62,793 nt of DNA from Thermomicrobiales bacterium. GTDB lineage: Bacteria; Chloroflexota; Chloroflexia; Thermomicrobiales; UBA6265. The DNA lies in assembly GCA_041390825.1 (NCBI GenBank), contig JAWKPF010000026.1:1-62793 (forward strand). Reading direction: 5' to 3'. Of the stretch, positions 43,767 through 52,990 are shown one piece after another (position 1 is the first letter of the stretch; each line of letters starts with the position of its first letter). Under the pieces are notes generated by a model. The model was not told where the DNA came from. It searched no databases and saw only the letters and a list, made by a program, of their open reading frames with translations. The position numbers were made by a program, and so were the translations under genes.

Positions 43767-44324
43767 ATGAACCGTTCCAATGTGCTCACGGCCACCGCGA
43801 TTGCCGCCCTCCTGCTCTTCGTCGGAATTGTGGCGATCGGCCCAGCCCATGCAGAACTCAGCGCCCAGGACGTCACAACCCAGGATCATCCGCTGGTGGG
43901 TACCTGGTTGGTGGACAACGATCAAAGCATGGATAACAACGTGCCAGAGAACATCACCTTCACATCAGATGGCACGCTTATCGATGTGCAAGGAAGCGAT
44001 ACGACGCTTGGAGTCTGGCAGCCTACTGGACCGACAACTGCCACCATCACCTTCAGCCAATACTTCGGAGATGACTCCGGCGTGTACGACGGCGGCTATA
44101 CGGTGCGGGCATCGTTGGAGGTCAGCGCCGATGGAAACAGCTTCACCGGCGAATACACCATCGAGTTGCTAAGTCCCGATGGCGCAACTACTGGGCAAGC
44201 CGGCCCGGGAACGGTCACCGGAACCCGTGTGATGGCCGAAGCGCCGGGCACCCCGGTGATGACACTAGACGAGCTCTTTGCCTCGTTCGGCGAGGGAACC
44301 CCGGAAGCGACACCCGCGAGCTAA
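43767..44324 (+). CDS. secreted lipocalin-like hypothetical protein
   Basis: The 185-residue protein has a signal peptide (1-29, ending GPAHA) and a mature part that starts with the pattern HPLVGTWLVDND, which resembles the first strand and GxW motif of lipocalin-like proteins. Alternating strands follow (ITFTSDGTLIDV, ATITFSQYF, ASLEVSADGNSFTGEYTI). It ends EGTPEATPAS, a Thr/Pro/Ala tail seen in other secreted proteins here. AGGAGG precedes the ATG. Function unknown. Confidence 0.75.
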   Translation: MNRSNVLTATAIAALLLFVGIVAIGPAHAELSAQDVTTQDHPLVGTWLVDNDQSMDNNVPENITFTSDGTLIDVQGSDTTLGVWQPTGPTTATITFSQYFGDDSGVYDGGYTVRASLEVSADGNSFTGEYTIELLSPDGATTGQAGPGTVTGTRVMAEAPGTPVMTLDELFASFGEGTPEATPAS

Positions 44325-44335
44325 CATGTGAACTC

Positions 44336-44363
44336 AGCGGCCTGGAATGCCACCCAGGCCGCT
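44336..44363. terminator. bidirectional hairpin between convergent genes
   Basis: A perfect ten-base stem, AGCGGCCTGG (44336-44345) with CCAGGCCGCT (44354-44363), and an eight-base loop lie between the secreted protein stop (44324) and the permease stop (44376, opposite strand). There is no T-run on either side, so strength is uncertain, but the position fits a shared terminator. Confidence 0.55.
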
Positions 44364-44375
44364 GCTCAGCTCCAT

Positions 44376-45272
44376 CTACCCCTTCTCGGCCCCGATGGTC
44401 AGACCTGAGATGAAATACCGCTGCAGAGCGAAGTAGACGACCAGAGTCGGCAGCGCTACGAAGACCGACGCCGCTGCGATCAGGTTGTCGTCGGTGAAAA
44501 ATTCGCCGCCCAGGTTGGCCAGCGATGAGGTGATCGGCCGGTCAGCGCCTTGCTGCTCCAGCACCACCGCCCAGAAGAAGTCGTTATAGATCCAGGTGAA
44601 TTCCAGCGTCGCCAGCGCCGCAAGTGCTGGTAGCGTGAGCGGCATGATGATCTGCCAATACTGCTTCCAAACCCCGGCGCCATCGATGCGCGCCGCTTCG
44701 TTCAGCGATTTCGGCAACAGCTTCATGTAGTTACTCAGCACGAAGGTGCAGAAACCGCTCTGGAAGGCAATATGGATCAGAATGATCCCCCAGGTGCTGC
44801 CGTTCAGTTTGCCGGAGTTGGACATCCAGTCCGGCAGGGGGATTCGGTTGTACATCTGAAAGAGGGGCTGGATGATGATCTGCTGCGGCAGCAGGTTGCC
44901 CGCCGTGAACAGGCAGAGCATGAAGATATTGAAGCGCCAGGTAAACCGGCTGCAGATGAACGCCACCATGCTGGAAAAGAAGAGCGTGCAGACCAGCGCC
45001 GGCACCAGGATGAGCGCAGTGTTCCAGTACTTGCGCGCGATATCGCCCTGCGCCCAGGCATTGCGGTAGTTGTCGAGCGTCAGGGTGTCCGGTTTCGAGA
45101 AGAATCCGTTCTGCACGGTCTCGGCGAAGGGCCGGAGCGACGCATAGAGCGCGCCGAGCAGCGGCACCATCCAGACGAGCGCGGTGAGCGTGACGAACCC
45201 ATACAGGAGAATCCGCCCAAGGCTGAAGTGGCCCTTCTTCTTGTGGCTGTATGCCGGAGCCGTAGCGCTCAT
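44376..45272 (-). CDS. sugar ABC transporter permease (MalG-like)
   Basis: The 298-residue membrane protein has about six helices and the EAA loop EAARIDGAGVWKQYWQIIMP. It ends TIGAEKG. Its ATG overlaps the upstream permease by four bases. It belongs to the CUT1 class and pairs with the gene at 45269. No ATP-binding gene follows; transcription ends in the hairpin at 44336-44363. Confidence 0.92.
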   Translation of the reverse strand: MSATAPAYSHKKKGHFSLGRILLYGFVTLTALVWMVPLLGALYASLRPFAETVQNGFFSKPDTLTLDNYRNAWAQGDIARKYWNTALILVPALVCTLFFSSMVAFICSRFTWRFNIFMLCLFTAGNLLPQQIIIQPLFQMYNRIPLPDWMSNSGKLNGSTWGIILIHIAFQSGFCTFVLSNYMKLLPKSLNEAARIDGAGVWKQYWQIIMPLTLPALAALATLEFTWIYNDFFWAVVLEQQGADRPITSSLANLGGEFFTDDNLIAAASVFVALPTLVVYFALQRYFISGLTIGAEKG

Positions 45273-46285
45273 GAATCGGCTCCTTCCTGCGTGTTGCGAT
45301 AGTGATTGGTGACATACCAGATCACGAAACCGAAGCAGAGGACGAAGAGGATGGTGGCGTACGCCGATCCGCGGCCCACATTGCCGCCGCCTTCACCCAG
45401 CAGGTTGTTTGTCGTCAGAATGGAGAGCACTTCGGTCTTGCGCGGCGTGTTGAGCACGAAGATGATGTCGAAGGCGCGCAACGCTTCGATGACCGTGATG
45501 ACCAGCACGACCACATTGACCGGCTTGAGCGATGGGAAGATGACATGGCGGAAGGTCTGCCATTCGTTGCTGCCGTCCAGCAGCGCTGCTTCCCGCAGCG
45601 TCGGATCGACCGATTTCAGACCGGCAAGATAGAGCACCATGATGTACCCCGAATGCCGCCAGGCGATCGCGATCAAGATGGCGACGAAGTTGCGCGAGAC
45701 TCCGTAGGTGTCCCCAATCGGGATCAGGAACGACTGATTGCCCAACCAGTCGACCGACTTTCCGTCACCGAAGAGCTGGGTCGCGAGACCGTTTTCGGTC
45801 GAGTAGATGACGCTCTTCCAAATGAAGCCGACGACTGCGAGCGAGAGCACCACCGGCGTAAAGAAGACACCCTGATAGATGCGGGTGCCTCGGATGTTCT
45901 TGTCGAGCAAATACGCCAGCAGAATGCCAAACGCGGTCGGTCCGATAAAGAGGAAGATCAACAACACCAGGTTGTTGAGCATTGCCTGGTAGGTGGCCTT
46001 CTGGAACGCCCCGAAAATCTGTTCATAGTTCTTTAGCCCGACCCACTCGATATCGCTGAAGCGGATCCCCTTCCAGTTGGTGAAAGAGAGGAAGATCGAG
46101 CTAATCGTCGGAAACCAGACCAGCGCCACATGCAGCAGCGTTGGGATGCCGATCATCGCCAACGCGATCCATTTGTCCCGCCCGTCGAACTGGCTGAACC
46201 AACGCGACTTCTTCCTGGTCGCTACAGCCGGGTAGGGGCGCAGGGATTCCTGAAGTTCGGTGTTTGCGGCGTTGGAGATGTCCAC
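45269..46285 (-). CDS. sugar ABC transporter permease (MalF-like)
   Basis: The 338-residue membrane protein has an N-terminal cytoplasmic stretch (about 1-35), then helices from WIALAMIGIPTLLHVALVWF onwards, and an EAA-loop EAALLDGSNEWQTFRHVIFP. It follows the binding protein by 74 bases, with a 24-base palindrome in the gap. With the next gene it forms the channel of a second sugar importer. Confidence 0.92.
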   Translation of the reverse strand: MDISNAANTELQESLRPYPAVATRKKSRWFSQFDGRDKWIALAMIGIPTLLHVALVWFPTISSIFLSFTNWKGIRFSDIEWVGLKNYEQIFGAFQKATYQAMLNNLVLLIFLFIGPTAFGILLAYLLDKNIRGTRIYQGVFFTPVVLSLAVVGFIWKSVIYSTENGLATQLFGDGKSVDWLGNQSFLIPIGDTYGVSRNFVAILIAIAWRHSGYIMVLYLAGLKSVDPTLREAALLDGSNEWQTFRHVIFPSLKPVNVVVLVITVIEALRAFDIIFVLNTPRKTEVLSILTTNNLLGEGGGNVGRGSAYATILFVLCFGFVIWYVTNHYRNTQEGADS

Positions 46286-46323
46286 GGCGTGTCCTCGGCC
46301 TTTGGTTCAGGAGATGGCGAGAC

Positions 46324-46347
46324 GCCCGCCGGCCATGGCCGGCGGGC
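46324..46347. terminator. 24-base perfect palindrome after the second binding-protein gene
   Basis: A perfect palindrome with arms GCCCGCCGGCCA and TGGCCGGCGGGC lies 12 bases downstream of the binding-protein stop (46360) on the reverse strand, before the permease gene at 46285. No T-run follows. It would form a very stable hairpin and may stabilise the binding-protein mRNA or cause partial termination, as at 39258-39291 in the first importer. Confidence 0.55.
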
Positions 46348-46359
46348 TCCCTTGCGATG

Positions 46360-47691
46360 CTATTGCTCGAAGATGACCTCGGCCTGAGCCTGCATGTCCT
46401 CGAGAATGCCGTCGATGCTGCTCGGATCGGCAATGAAGTCGGCAAACGCCTGACCCGCCACGTTCGAGGCGAATTCTGGGCTGGTGTCGCGGTCCAGGAA
46501 CTGGGTCACACCCGTCGCGCTCGACACTGCCTCCAGCACCTTGAGCTGCAAGGGGGTATACCCGCTCGGATCGACATCGGCGGCGGTTGCCACCACGCTC
46601 GGATTCACGGCGATGTACGCCTCTTGCCCAGCGGCGGTACCCAGGTGATACAGCAGTTCCTTGGCCCCTTCCGGGTTCTTGGGATCTTTGGCCATCAGGA
46701 ACCCGTCGATCGGGGCCTCGACCGTGCCAATGCCAAACTCCGGATTGAGCTCCGGCCAGACGAAGAAGTCGAGATCGGAGGTGTCGGCATCCGGGAACTG
46801 CGATCCCACAAAGGTGCCGATGGTCATCATGCCGGACGTACCGTCGACAAGCGTCGCGGCGGCCTCTTCCCATGTGCGGCCATTCGGGTTTTCCTGGTGC
46901 CACGGGAGGAACTCGGTCCACATCTGGAAGACATTCTTGACGCGGTCGTCGGTCCAGCTTTCCTTGCCGGCCATCAGGTCCACGTGGAACTGGTACCCGT
47001 TGAGGCGGAAGTTGAGCTGGTCGAAGGTGCCCATCGCCGGCCAGCGGCCGTCATTGCCAAAGGCGAATGGGGTAATGCCCGCGGTTTGCATCGCTTCGGC
47101 CAGCGCCTTGAGCTCGTCCAGGTTGGTCGGAGGAGTCCAGCCATTCGCCTCGAACACGCTCGGCCGATAGTAGATGCCCCAGGCGTAGTAATAGAACGGC
47201 ACAAAGTAGAGGAGTCCGTCGTCGCCAGTGGACGCGAGCTTGAAGGCCTCGGTCATCGTTTCGTTCAGACCCTGCCCCCAAACATCGTCGATCGGGCCGA
47301 GCAGCCCCTGATCGGCGAAGTAGCGCATGCGGTAACCGGCGAACCAGCAGAGGACATCGTCCGGGTTCTGCAGGTAGGTGGTGATGTTCTCCTGATAGGT
47401 GTTGTGGTCCGTCGTGTTGATCTTGACGGTGACGTTCGGGTTCGGAATTGATTCGACGGCGGCCTTGATCGCTTGCGAATCCACCTCGTTCGAATAGTTC
47501 GAGCCGAACGAGACTTCGCCAGTGGCCGATCCGAGATCGAGTTGCGCGGCGCTGGCGAAGCGGGGATCGAGCTTCATTCCGAGCGCTGCCGCTCCTGCCA
47601 TGCCGGCTCCGGCCTTCAACAACCCACGGCGTCCAAGCTGATAGCCGGCCACCGAGGCACGGGGTGAGAACTCACTGCGTCGAGTCGACAT
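46360..47691 (-). CDS. extracellular sugar-binding protein (family 1 SBP)
   Basis: The 443-residue protein has a twin-arginine signal, GRRGLLKAGAGMAGAAALG (about 20-38), then ASAAQLDLG. The mature part has the family pattern, for example NVTVKINTTDHNTYQENITTY and DVLCWFAGYRMRYF. It would feed the permeases at 44376-46285. The ATG at 47691 follows GAGGTG; the upstream frame to 47733 is less likely. It is divergent from the GH42 gene, which suggests beta-galactosides as the substrate (inference). Confidence 0.92.
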   Translation of the reverse strand: MSTRRSEFSPRASVAGYQLGRRGLLKAGAGMAGAAALGMKLDPRFASAAQLDLGSATGEVSFGSNYSNEVDSQAIKAAVESIPNPNVTVKINTTDHNTYQENITTYLQNPDDVLCWFAGYRMRYFADQGLLGPIDDVWGQGLNETMTEAFKLASTGDDGLLYFVPFYYYAWGIYYRPSVFEANGWTPPTNLDELKALAEAMQTAGITPFAFGNDGRWPAMGTFDQLNFRLNGYQFHVDLMAGKESWTDDRVKNVFQMWTEFLPWHQENPNGRTWEEAAATLVDGTSGMMTIGTFVGSQFPDADTSDLDFFVWPELNPEFGIGTVEAPIDGFLMAKDPKNPEGAKELLYHLGTAAGQEAYIAVNPSVVATAADVDPSGYTPLQLKVLEAVSSATGVTQFLDRDTSPEFASNVAGQAFADFIADPSSIDGILEDMQAQAEVIFEQ

Positions 47692-47765
47692 AAACACCTC
47701 ACTATCGTCGCGTTCGCGGCGGCACGAATGCAAACAGCCGCGCTCTGATTGTTCAGACGGTCCAA

Positions 47766-47794
47766 AGAGTAGGCCCGCATTTTGCCGGTGTCAA
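47766..47794 (-). promoter_or_regulatory. promoter of the second sugar-importer operon
   Basis: On the reverse strand, a perfect TTGACA (47794-47789) and a weaker TACTCT (47771-47766) are spaced by 17 bases, 75 bases upstream of the binding-protein ATG. The distance to the start codon is the same as for the first importer, suggesting a similar leader. Confidence 0.6.
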
Positions 47795-47973
47795 CGCCGC
47801 TCAGTTCGCCTTCAGAAAAAGCAATGAGCGATGCAATCGATTTTGCCCAGGAGGCAATTCGGGTGGAAAACGATGATCGCCGCCAAATGCGCGAGTAGAA
47901 TCTGACGCTGTCCGCTGCGCGCGTCGGCTCTCCCGATGCGGCGTGTTCGCCAATTGAACAGGAGACCCCGCTC

Positions 47974-49914
47974 GTGATCGAAACTCTTCCTCCCATTCCA
48001 TCGAACTTCGCGCTGGGCGTTTGCGATTATCCCGAACATGTCCCCTGGGAGCAGTGGAAGCACTATCCGGAACGGCAAAAACAACTCGGCATCACCTATG
48101 TGCGTGTGGCGGAATTCGCCTGGTCGAAAATGGAACCGCAGGAGGGCGTTTTCGATTGGCAATGGCTGGACGATGCGGTCGAAGCGTTGGCCGATGCCGG
48201 ACTCCAGGTCGTCATGTGCACGCCGACTGCCACGCCTCCCGCCTGGTTGATCCGCAAGCATCCGGAGATTCTTCCGATCGGTTCGAATGGCATGGTGCGC
48301 AATTTCGGTTCGCGCAAGCACTACGACCACGCCAGCCCGATCTATCGCGAACACTCACGCCGTATCACGCGAGCGGTCGCGGAACGCTACGGCCAGCATC
48401 CCGCCGTCGCGGGGTGGCAAACCGACAACGAATGGGGGTGCCACAGCACCATTCGCTCCTACGGCGGGGCCAGCGCGGTCGCCTTTCGGGAGTGGCTGGA
48501 AGCGAAGTACGGCACGCTGACGGCATTGAACGAAGCGTGGGGCAACATCTTCTGGAGCCAGGAATACACGGCCTGGTCGCAGATCGATCCGCCGTTCAAC
48601 ATGGTCACGGATATGAATCCGAGCCACGTGCTCGATTTCTATCGCTTCGCCAGCGATGCGGTCACCGAATTCCAGGCTCAGCAAGTAGCCATCATCCGCG
48701 AGCTGTCGCCCGGGCGCTGGATCACCCACAACTACATGATGCACTTCAACGAGTTCGACCACTACAAGAACGTGGAGTTGCTCGACTTCGCCTCCTGGGA
48801 CAGCTATCCCCTCGGCCAGGTGGAACGCGCGCCCCTTTCCGATGAAGAGCGCGTCAAATGGGCCCGCACCGGACATCCGGACTATGTCTCCTGGAACCAC
48901 GATGTCTATCGCGGACTCAAGGGACGCCGCGCCTTCTGGGTGATGGAGCAGGGAGCCGGTCAGGTGAACTGGGCGCCGTCCAACTGCATCCAGGCAGACG
49001 GGGCGGTGCAGCTCTGGACCGCCCAGGCGTACGCTCATGGGGCAAGCTGCGTGAGCTATTTCCGCTGGCGCGCGGCAACGATCGCTCAGGAACTCATGCA
49101 CTCCGGCTTGCTGCGTCACGACGAAACACTCGACCGGGGCGGCCAGGAAATCGCCCGCATGGAAATGGCCGGCCGCGCCAATGGCGGCGTACCGGCGCGT
49201 GTTGCCCTGCTGCACGACTACGAGTCGCAATGGGCCTACGACGTCCAGCCGCACAGCGCCCGCGCGAGCTATGTCCGCCAGACGATGCTCTTCTACAGCG
49301 CGTTGCGCTCGCTCGGACTCGATGTCGATATCCGCCATCCCGACCACGATCTGAGCGGCTACGCGGTCATCGTCGCGCCGGCGCTGCAACTCATGGGTCC
49401 AGAACGCGCCGCGCACCTGGCGAGCTATGCCGCCGGCGCCAGGTTGGTCTTTGGTCCGCGCACCGCCTATCGCACCCCCACCGGACGCGTGCAGGAAGAC
49501 GGCCAACCTGGACCGTTGCGCTCACTGGTCGGTCAGCGGTTGCTGAACTTCGATGGTCTGCGCCCCGGGTTGTTCGTCCATGCCGGCGGATTCGAGGTCG
49601 AAACCTGGGCCGAGTCATACGAACCGATCGACGCCGAACTGATAGTGAGCTACGACGACGGACCGTTGGCCGGTCAGGCCGCCGTCACGCGCAACGGCAA
49701 CGCGACCTCCATTGGCGCCTGGAGCAGCGAGCTGGTCACCACGGTGCTGGAACAGGTCATGTCCGAAGCCGGCGTGCCCACCGTCCGGCTCCCGGAGGGC
49801 GTGCGGCGCTCCCACAATGGGAGCACCGAGATCTGGATGAACTGGACACACTCTCCCCAGGTCTTGCCCGACGGGTCCGAAATCGGCCCGGTCTCGTTCC
49901 AGTTCCGGGGTTGA
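47974..49914 (+). CDS. beta-galactosidase, GH42 family
   Basis: The 646-residue protein has the catalytic residues of glycoside hydrolase family 42: acid/base Glu153 in TDNEWGCH and nucleophile Glu325 in WVMEQGAG, in a TIM barrel that begins NFALGVCDYPEHVPWEQW. A trimerisation domain follows from about 400 (VARVALLHDYESQWAY) and a C-terminal beta domain. No signal peptide is seen, so it acts inside the cell on imported galactosides. The GTG at 47974 has AGGAG nine bases upstream. It is divergent from the second sugar importer, which probably supplies its substrate. Confidence 0.92.
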   Translation: MIETLPPIPSNFALGVCDYPEHVPWEQWKHYPERQKQLGITYVRVAEFAWSKMEPQEGVFDWQWLDDAVEALADAGLQVVMCTPTATPPAWLIRKHPEILPIGSNGMVRNFGSRKHYDHASPIYREHSRRITRAVAERYGQHPAVAGWQTDNEWGCHSTIRSYGGASAVAFREWLEAKYGTLTALNEAWGNIFWSQEYTAWSQIDPPFNMVTDMNPSHVLDFYRFASDAVTEFQAQQVAIIRELSPGRWITHNYMMHFNEFDHYKNVELLDFASWDSYPLGQVERAPLSDEERVKWARTGHPDYVSWNHDVYRGLKGRRAFWVMEQGAGQVNWAPSNCIQADGAVQLWTAQAYAHGASCVSYFRWRAATIAQELMHSGLLRHDETLDRGGQEIARMEMAGRANGGVPARVALLHDYESQWAYDVQPHSARASYVRQTMLFYSALRSLGLDVDIRHPDHDLSGYAVIVAPALQLMGPERAAHLASYAAGARLVFGPRTAYRTPTGRVQEDGQPGPLRSLVGQRLLNFDGLRPGLFVHAGGFEVETWAESYEPIDAELIVSYDDGPLAGQAAVTRNGNATSIGAWSSELVTTVLEQVMSEAGVPTVRLPEGVRRSHNGSTEIWMNWTHSPQVLPDGSEIGPVSFQFRG

Positions 49915-50018
49915 GACAGTCCCAAGGCTCCGCTTCCCGGTAGCGGCAGCCCTCCGGGCAGCACGGTCCCCCCGCGTAGTGACAGCCCTCCGTGGCTGCC
50001 AAGACCGGGATTCGGGCG

Positions 50019-50546
50019 TCAGGAGCGCTCGGCCATTGCGCCGAGCGCCTCGATCTGCGCCCGGTGATCGTCGAAATGGAGCCCATAGTTCTCCGTCATG
50101 ACGGTGAGCAGCGGCCGGTCGCTTGCTTCCAGCCCAATGACCCGGGCCGGGTTGGCCAGATCGGCTTCCGGCATCGCCGCGACGACCTCGAAGAGCGCCG
50201 GGAACACACGATCGCGCTCGACCCGTACCTCCGCGGGCGACTTCGTCACGATCGATTTCCGATACCACTCGTTGATCGCATCGGTATCCCCGGCGTCCCA
50301 AAGCTCCTGCGGCATACCCGCGGTTTGCCAGATCGGCGTGCCCGCGGCCAGCAGAGGCTTTTCTACGCGTAACCAGGTCGCCACATGACCAACGTGATCC
50401 CGGATGTTCCAACCGGCGGCATTCGTCGGTCCCAACCAGACATCGTCGGAGAACCGGTCACTCGCGGAGACCAACGCGTTCCATTGATCGGTCATGAACG
50501 CGAGCAGCTCGATCTTGTTGGTTGGGAGATGCACGGTGTCAGTCAT
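50019..50546 (-). CDS. DinB/DUF1706-like four-helix protein
   Basis: The 175-residue protein has the pattern of DinB-superfamily proteins: TNKIELLAFMTDQWNALVSA, then NIRDHVGHVATWLRVEKP, and a C-terminal helix ENYGLHFDDHRAQIEAL, with conserved His residues that often hold a metal. Related groups include the ClbS/DfsB (DUF1706) and thiol-transferase families. The substrate is unknown. The ATG at 50546 has GGGAAGGA upstream; the frame opens 22 codons earlier. It is convergent with the GH42 gene. Confidence 0.7.
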   Translation of the reverse strand: MTDTVHLPTNKIELLAFMTDQWNALVSASDRFSDDVWLGPTNAAGWNIRDHVGHVATWLRVEKPLLAAGTPIWQTAGMPQELWDAGDTDAINEWYRKSIVTKSPAEVRVERDRVFPALFEVVAAMPEADLANPARVIGLEASDRPLLTVMTENYGLHFDDHRAQIEALGAMAERS

Positions 50547-50621
50547 TGGTCCTTCCCTCATGTCGACACCAGCGTACCGTATCTCCCCATGAGACCGGAG
50601 CAATCCGCTCACGGCCGCGCG

Positions 50622-51212
50622 TCACGCTCCCGATAGGCGGGACGTCACCACCCAGGTCGCAATCTGGGTGCGCGAGCTAAACCCGAACTTGCTCAGGATA
50701 TTGGCAATATGCCGCTCCACCGTCGACCGCGCGATGAAAAGCTGGTCCGCAATCGAGCGATTCGAATACCCGGATGCAACCAGCGTCGCAATCTCCCGCT
50801 CGCGTCGGGTGAGGACCGGTGTGCCCTTCGGCGATTGTTCGACCCGTTGCTTCGAGCCTCGAGCACCGGCGGTGGCAGGCTCTGCCGGGTTTACCGTCGG
50901 AACCGCGCTCATGGGCCATTCGGCTGCATGCATGTCGCAGTCGTGCCCCAGCAATTGCTCGATCTCCGCCGTCGGAACGGGACGTATGGTCCAGGCCGGA
51001 CGCGGCCCGGACAGAATGAGCTTCGGTGGCCGCCCGTCCCTGGACGGCTCCAGTGCGCGGGCAAAGCGGCCCCGCCCTCCTGCGCCAGCGGCGGCTTGTG
51101 TGGTTGTTATCCCAACCGGGCGAGTATCGAACGTCGTTCCCCAGTATCTGCCCACATCGCCCCGCGTGGCGCTGGCAGTATTCATCCCATTCGTCTCATG
51201 CAGAACTGTCAT
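50622..51212 (-). CDS. LuxR-family (GerE) DNA-binding protein
   Basis: The C-terminal 60 residues carry the LuxR/GerE helix-turn-helix: LTRREREIATLVASGYSN, then RSIADQLFIARSTVERHIAN. The first 130 residues are low in structure (rich in Gly, Ala and Pro) and match no known sensor domain. The ATG at 51212 has GGGGGA six bases upstream; other in-frame starts at 51218 and 51281 are possible. No sensor kinase is adjacent, so how its activity is controlled is unknown. Confidence 0.7.
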   Translation of the reverse strand: MTVLHETNGMNTASATRGDVGRYWGTTFDTRPVGITTTQAAAGAGGRGRFARALEPSRDGRPPKLILSGPRPAWTIRPVPTAEIEQLLGHDCDMHAAEWPMSAVPTVNPAEPATAGARGSKQRVEQSPKGTPVLTRREREIATLVASGYSNRSIADQLFIARSTVERHIANILSKFGFSSRTQIATWVVTSRLSGA

Positions 51213-51318
51213 CGTCATTCCCCCAAATAGCTCTTCCATCACCTTAGGCAAACCCACGAGCACAAACGCGCGTCCCGCCACATCACATCGACAGGACGCG
51301 CGTCGTGGGCAATGGCGT

Positions 51319-52731
51319 CTAGTACGCCGGCGCGATGTTCTTGTTGAATCGGAAGACGTTGTCCGGATCGAACTGCCGCTTCACCTGCCGCAGCCGATCG
51401 AGCAGACCTGGCTCATAGGCCTGGCGCGCCGGATCGCGCACTTCATCTTCGGTCATGAAGTTGACATAGTGTCCCGTCGCGTACGGCAACAGCGACGCAT
51501 GATTCGTCTTGGCCCAGTCGATCATCGCTTCATCCTGCGCCGGGTCTTCCCATGACGCCTGGTAGTTCACCAGAAACTCGCGGCTGAGATGGCTGGTGGC
51601 GGTTGCGCCAGTGTCGCCGCGTTTGGCCGCGCCCCCGAGATGGGGGAGCAGGATCGACGAGAAGGGCGAGCGGAAGCTGGTGCCGTTCTCGAGCAACGCT
51701 TGCTTGACGCCCTCGTTGAAATCGTCGAAATAGACCGACTTCCAGTAGTAGCGCCGCCCGAACGGCTGCCCGGAATCGAGAAACGCCTGATGCTCGCGAT
51801 ACGGCTTAGGCTTGATCGTGTTCGCCAGTGGCGTTCCATAGGTCATGATCGGCGCCATCGCCTGCAGGCCGTCCTCGACCGGGCCGGCATACATCGCGGC
51901 AATACCAACCACCGGCTTGCCATGCACCTCTGCTGGCAGGAATGGCGCCGGAGGCGCGACCCGCATCACCAATACATGCATCAATTCGTCTGGAGCCTTG
52001 GCCGATTCGCGCGTGAAGAGATCCATGATCTCCGGCGCCATTTCCATCGGCCAGAGCACCAGGCCGCCAGCAATCTCTGGTCCGAGCGTAATTGGCTCGA
52101 ACTCGAAGCTGGTGACAACGCCGAAGTTTCCACCGCCTCCGCGAATTGCCCAGAACAGGTCGGGTTCGTGGTCGGCGTCGATCCTGCGGATGGCGCCGTC
52201 TGCGGTCACGATGGTCGCGCCGGTCAAACTGTCGGTTGTGTATCCCTTGCTCCGGGAGAGCCAGCCAAACCCGCCGCCAAGCGTGAATCCCGCGACGCCC
52301 GTCGTGGAAACGATGCCGCCCGGCACGATCATTCCATACGGTTCGAGTGCCGCATCGACATCGGCCCAGTTGGCGCCTGCCTGCACGGTCACCCGGTTGC
52401 GCCGGGTATCGACCGCGATATCCCGCATGCGGGTCATGTTGATGGTCAAGCCGCCATGGGCAAGAGCGGTTCCGGCGATGTTGTGACCGCCGCCGCGCAC
52501 CGAGAAGGGCATGCCCGTCCGCACGGCGAATTCGACGAGTTCGACGACATCCTGCTCCGACTCGGGCAGGGCAATCAGCGCAGGGCGCGCTTCGATCATG
52601 GCATTCCAGATCGTGCGGGCTTCCGCGTAGCCGGGATCGTCCTGGGTCAATACGACGCCCGAGAGGCGCCCACGCAGATCAGACAGCGTTGATTCGACAT
52701 TCACATCCATCCGTTCGACTAGAGCACTCAC
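51319..52731 (-). CDS. FAD-linked oxidase of the berberine-bridge-enzyme type
   Basis: The 470-residue protein has the FAD-binding PCMH domain with VRGGGHNIAG, whose His (about residue 83) would bind FAD covalently, and GGGFGWLSRSKGYTTD (about 152-167). In bicovalent family members a Cys lies where this protein has Thr166, so only the histidyl link is expected. A C-terminal BBE segment ends VFRFNKNIAPAY. It oxidises an alcohol, sugar or alkaloid-like substrate with oxygen. The GTG start at 52731 follows GGAGG. It is divergent from an HxlR-type regulator. Confidence 0.85.
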   Translation of the reverse strand: MSALVERMDVNVESTLSDLRGRLSGVVLTQDDPGYAEARTIWNAMIEARPALIALPESEQDVVELVEFAVRTGMPFSVRGGGHNIAGTALAHGGLTINMTRMRDIAVDTRRNRVTVQAGANWADVDAALEPYGMIVPGGIVSTTGVAGFTLGGGFGWLSRSKGYTTDSLTGATIVTADGAIRRIDADHEPDLFWAIRGGGGNFGVVTSFEFEPITLGPEIAGGLVLWPMEMAPEIMDLFTRESAKAPDELMHVLVMRVAPPAPFLPAEVHGKPVVGIAAMYAGPVEDGLQAMAPIMTYGTPLANTIKPKPYREHQAFLDSGQPFGRRYYWKSVYFDDFNEGVKQALLENGTSFRSPFSSILLPHLGGAAKRGDTGATATSHLSREFLVNYQASWEDPAQDEAMIDWAKTNHASLLPYATGHYVNFMTEDEVRDPARQAYEPGLLDRLRQVKRQFDPDNVFRFNKNIAPAY

Positions 52732-52990
52732 GTGTATCCTCCAAATAGTGTTTGTTACCGATATCAGGTTCGAACCTCGGTCTAGTATGCTGGTGTCAAG
52801 CACCCAATCAACTACGAAAACTGAAGTAGTCAGGAGTGCGTATCTCTAGCCAGATCGACGGGCGCAAGGAGGTTTTTCCCGGGTTGCAGCCATCACTCGA
52901 TGCTCAAAACACCCGGATCAGCGGTAATGGGTTCGTATCGTCGGTCACATTCGAGCAAGCGTTCTGCTACGAGAAATGGAGTTCCATCTG
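52732..52990. promoter_or_regulatory. divergent region with 12-base palindrome
   Basis: This 259-base gap lies between the flavo-oxidase (leftward) and the HxlR-type regulator (rightward). A perfect 12-base palindrome, AGGTTCGAACCT, occurs at 52766-52777, 35 bases upstream of the oxidase start. It is a candidate operator for the adjacent regulator. No strong promoter boxes were seen. Confidence 0.45.

Noticed and set aside
43448..43876. Reverse-strand frame overlapping the lipocalin-like gene
   Set aside because: It is antisense to the secreted protein's signal region and lacks a ribosome-binding site or recognisable content.
49945..50000. GGCAGCC / GGCTGCC inverted segments after the GH42 gene
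   Set aside because: They could pair, but the 42-base spacing and lack of a T-run make a terminator unsupported.
52767..52776. GGTTCGAACC, which resembles a tRNA T-loop
   Set aside because: The flanking bases cannot form the five-base T-stem, and no acceptor, D or anticodon arms occur nearby; it is treated as a palindromic operator candidate.
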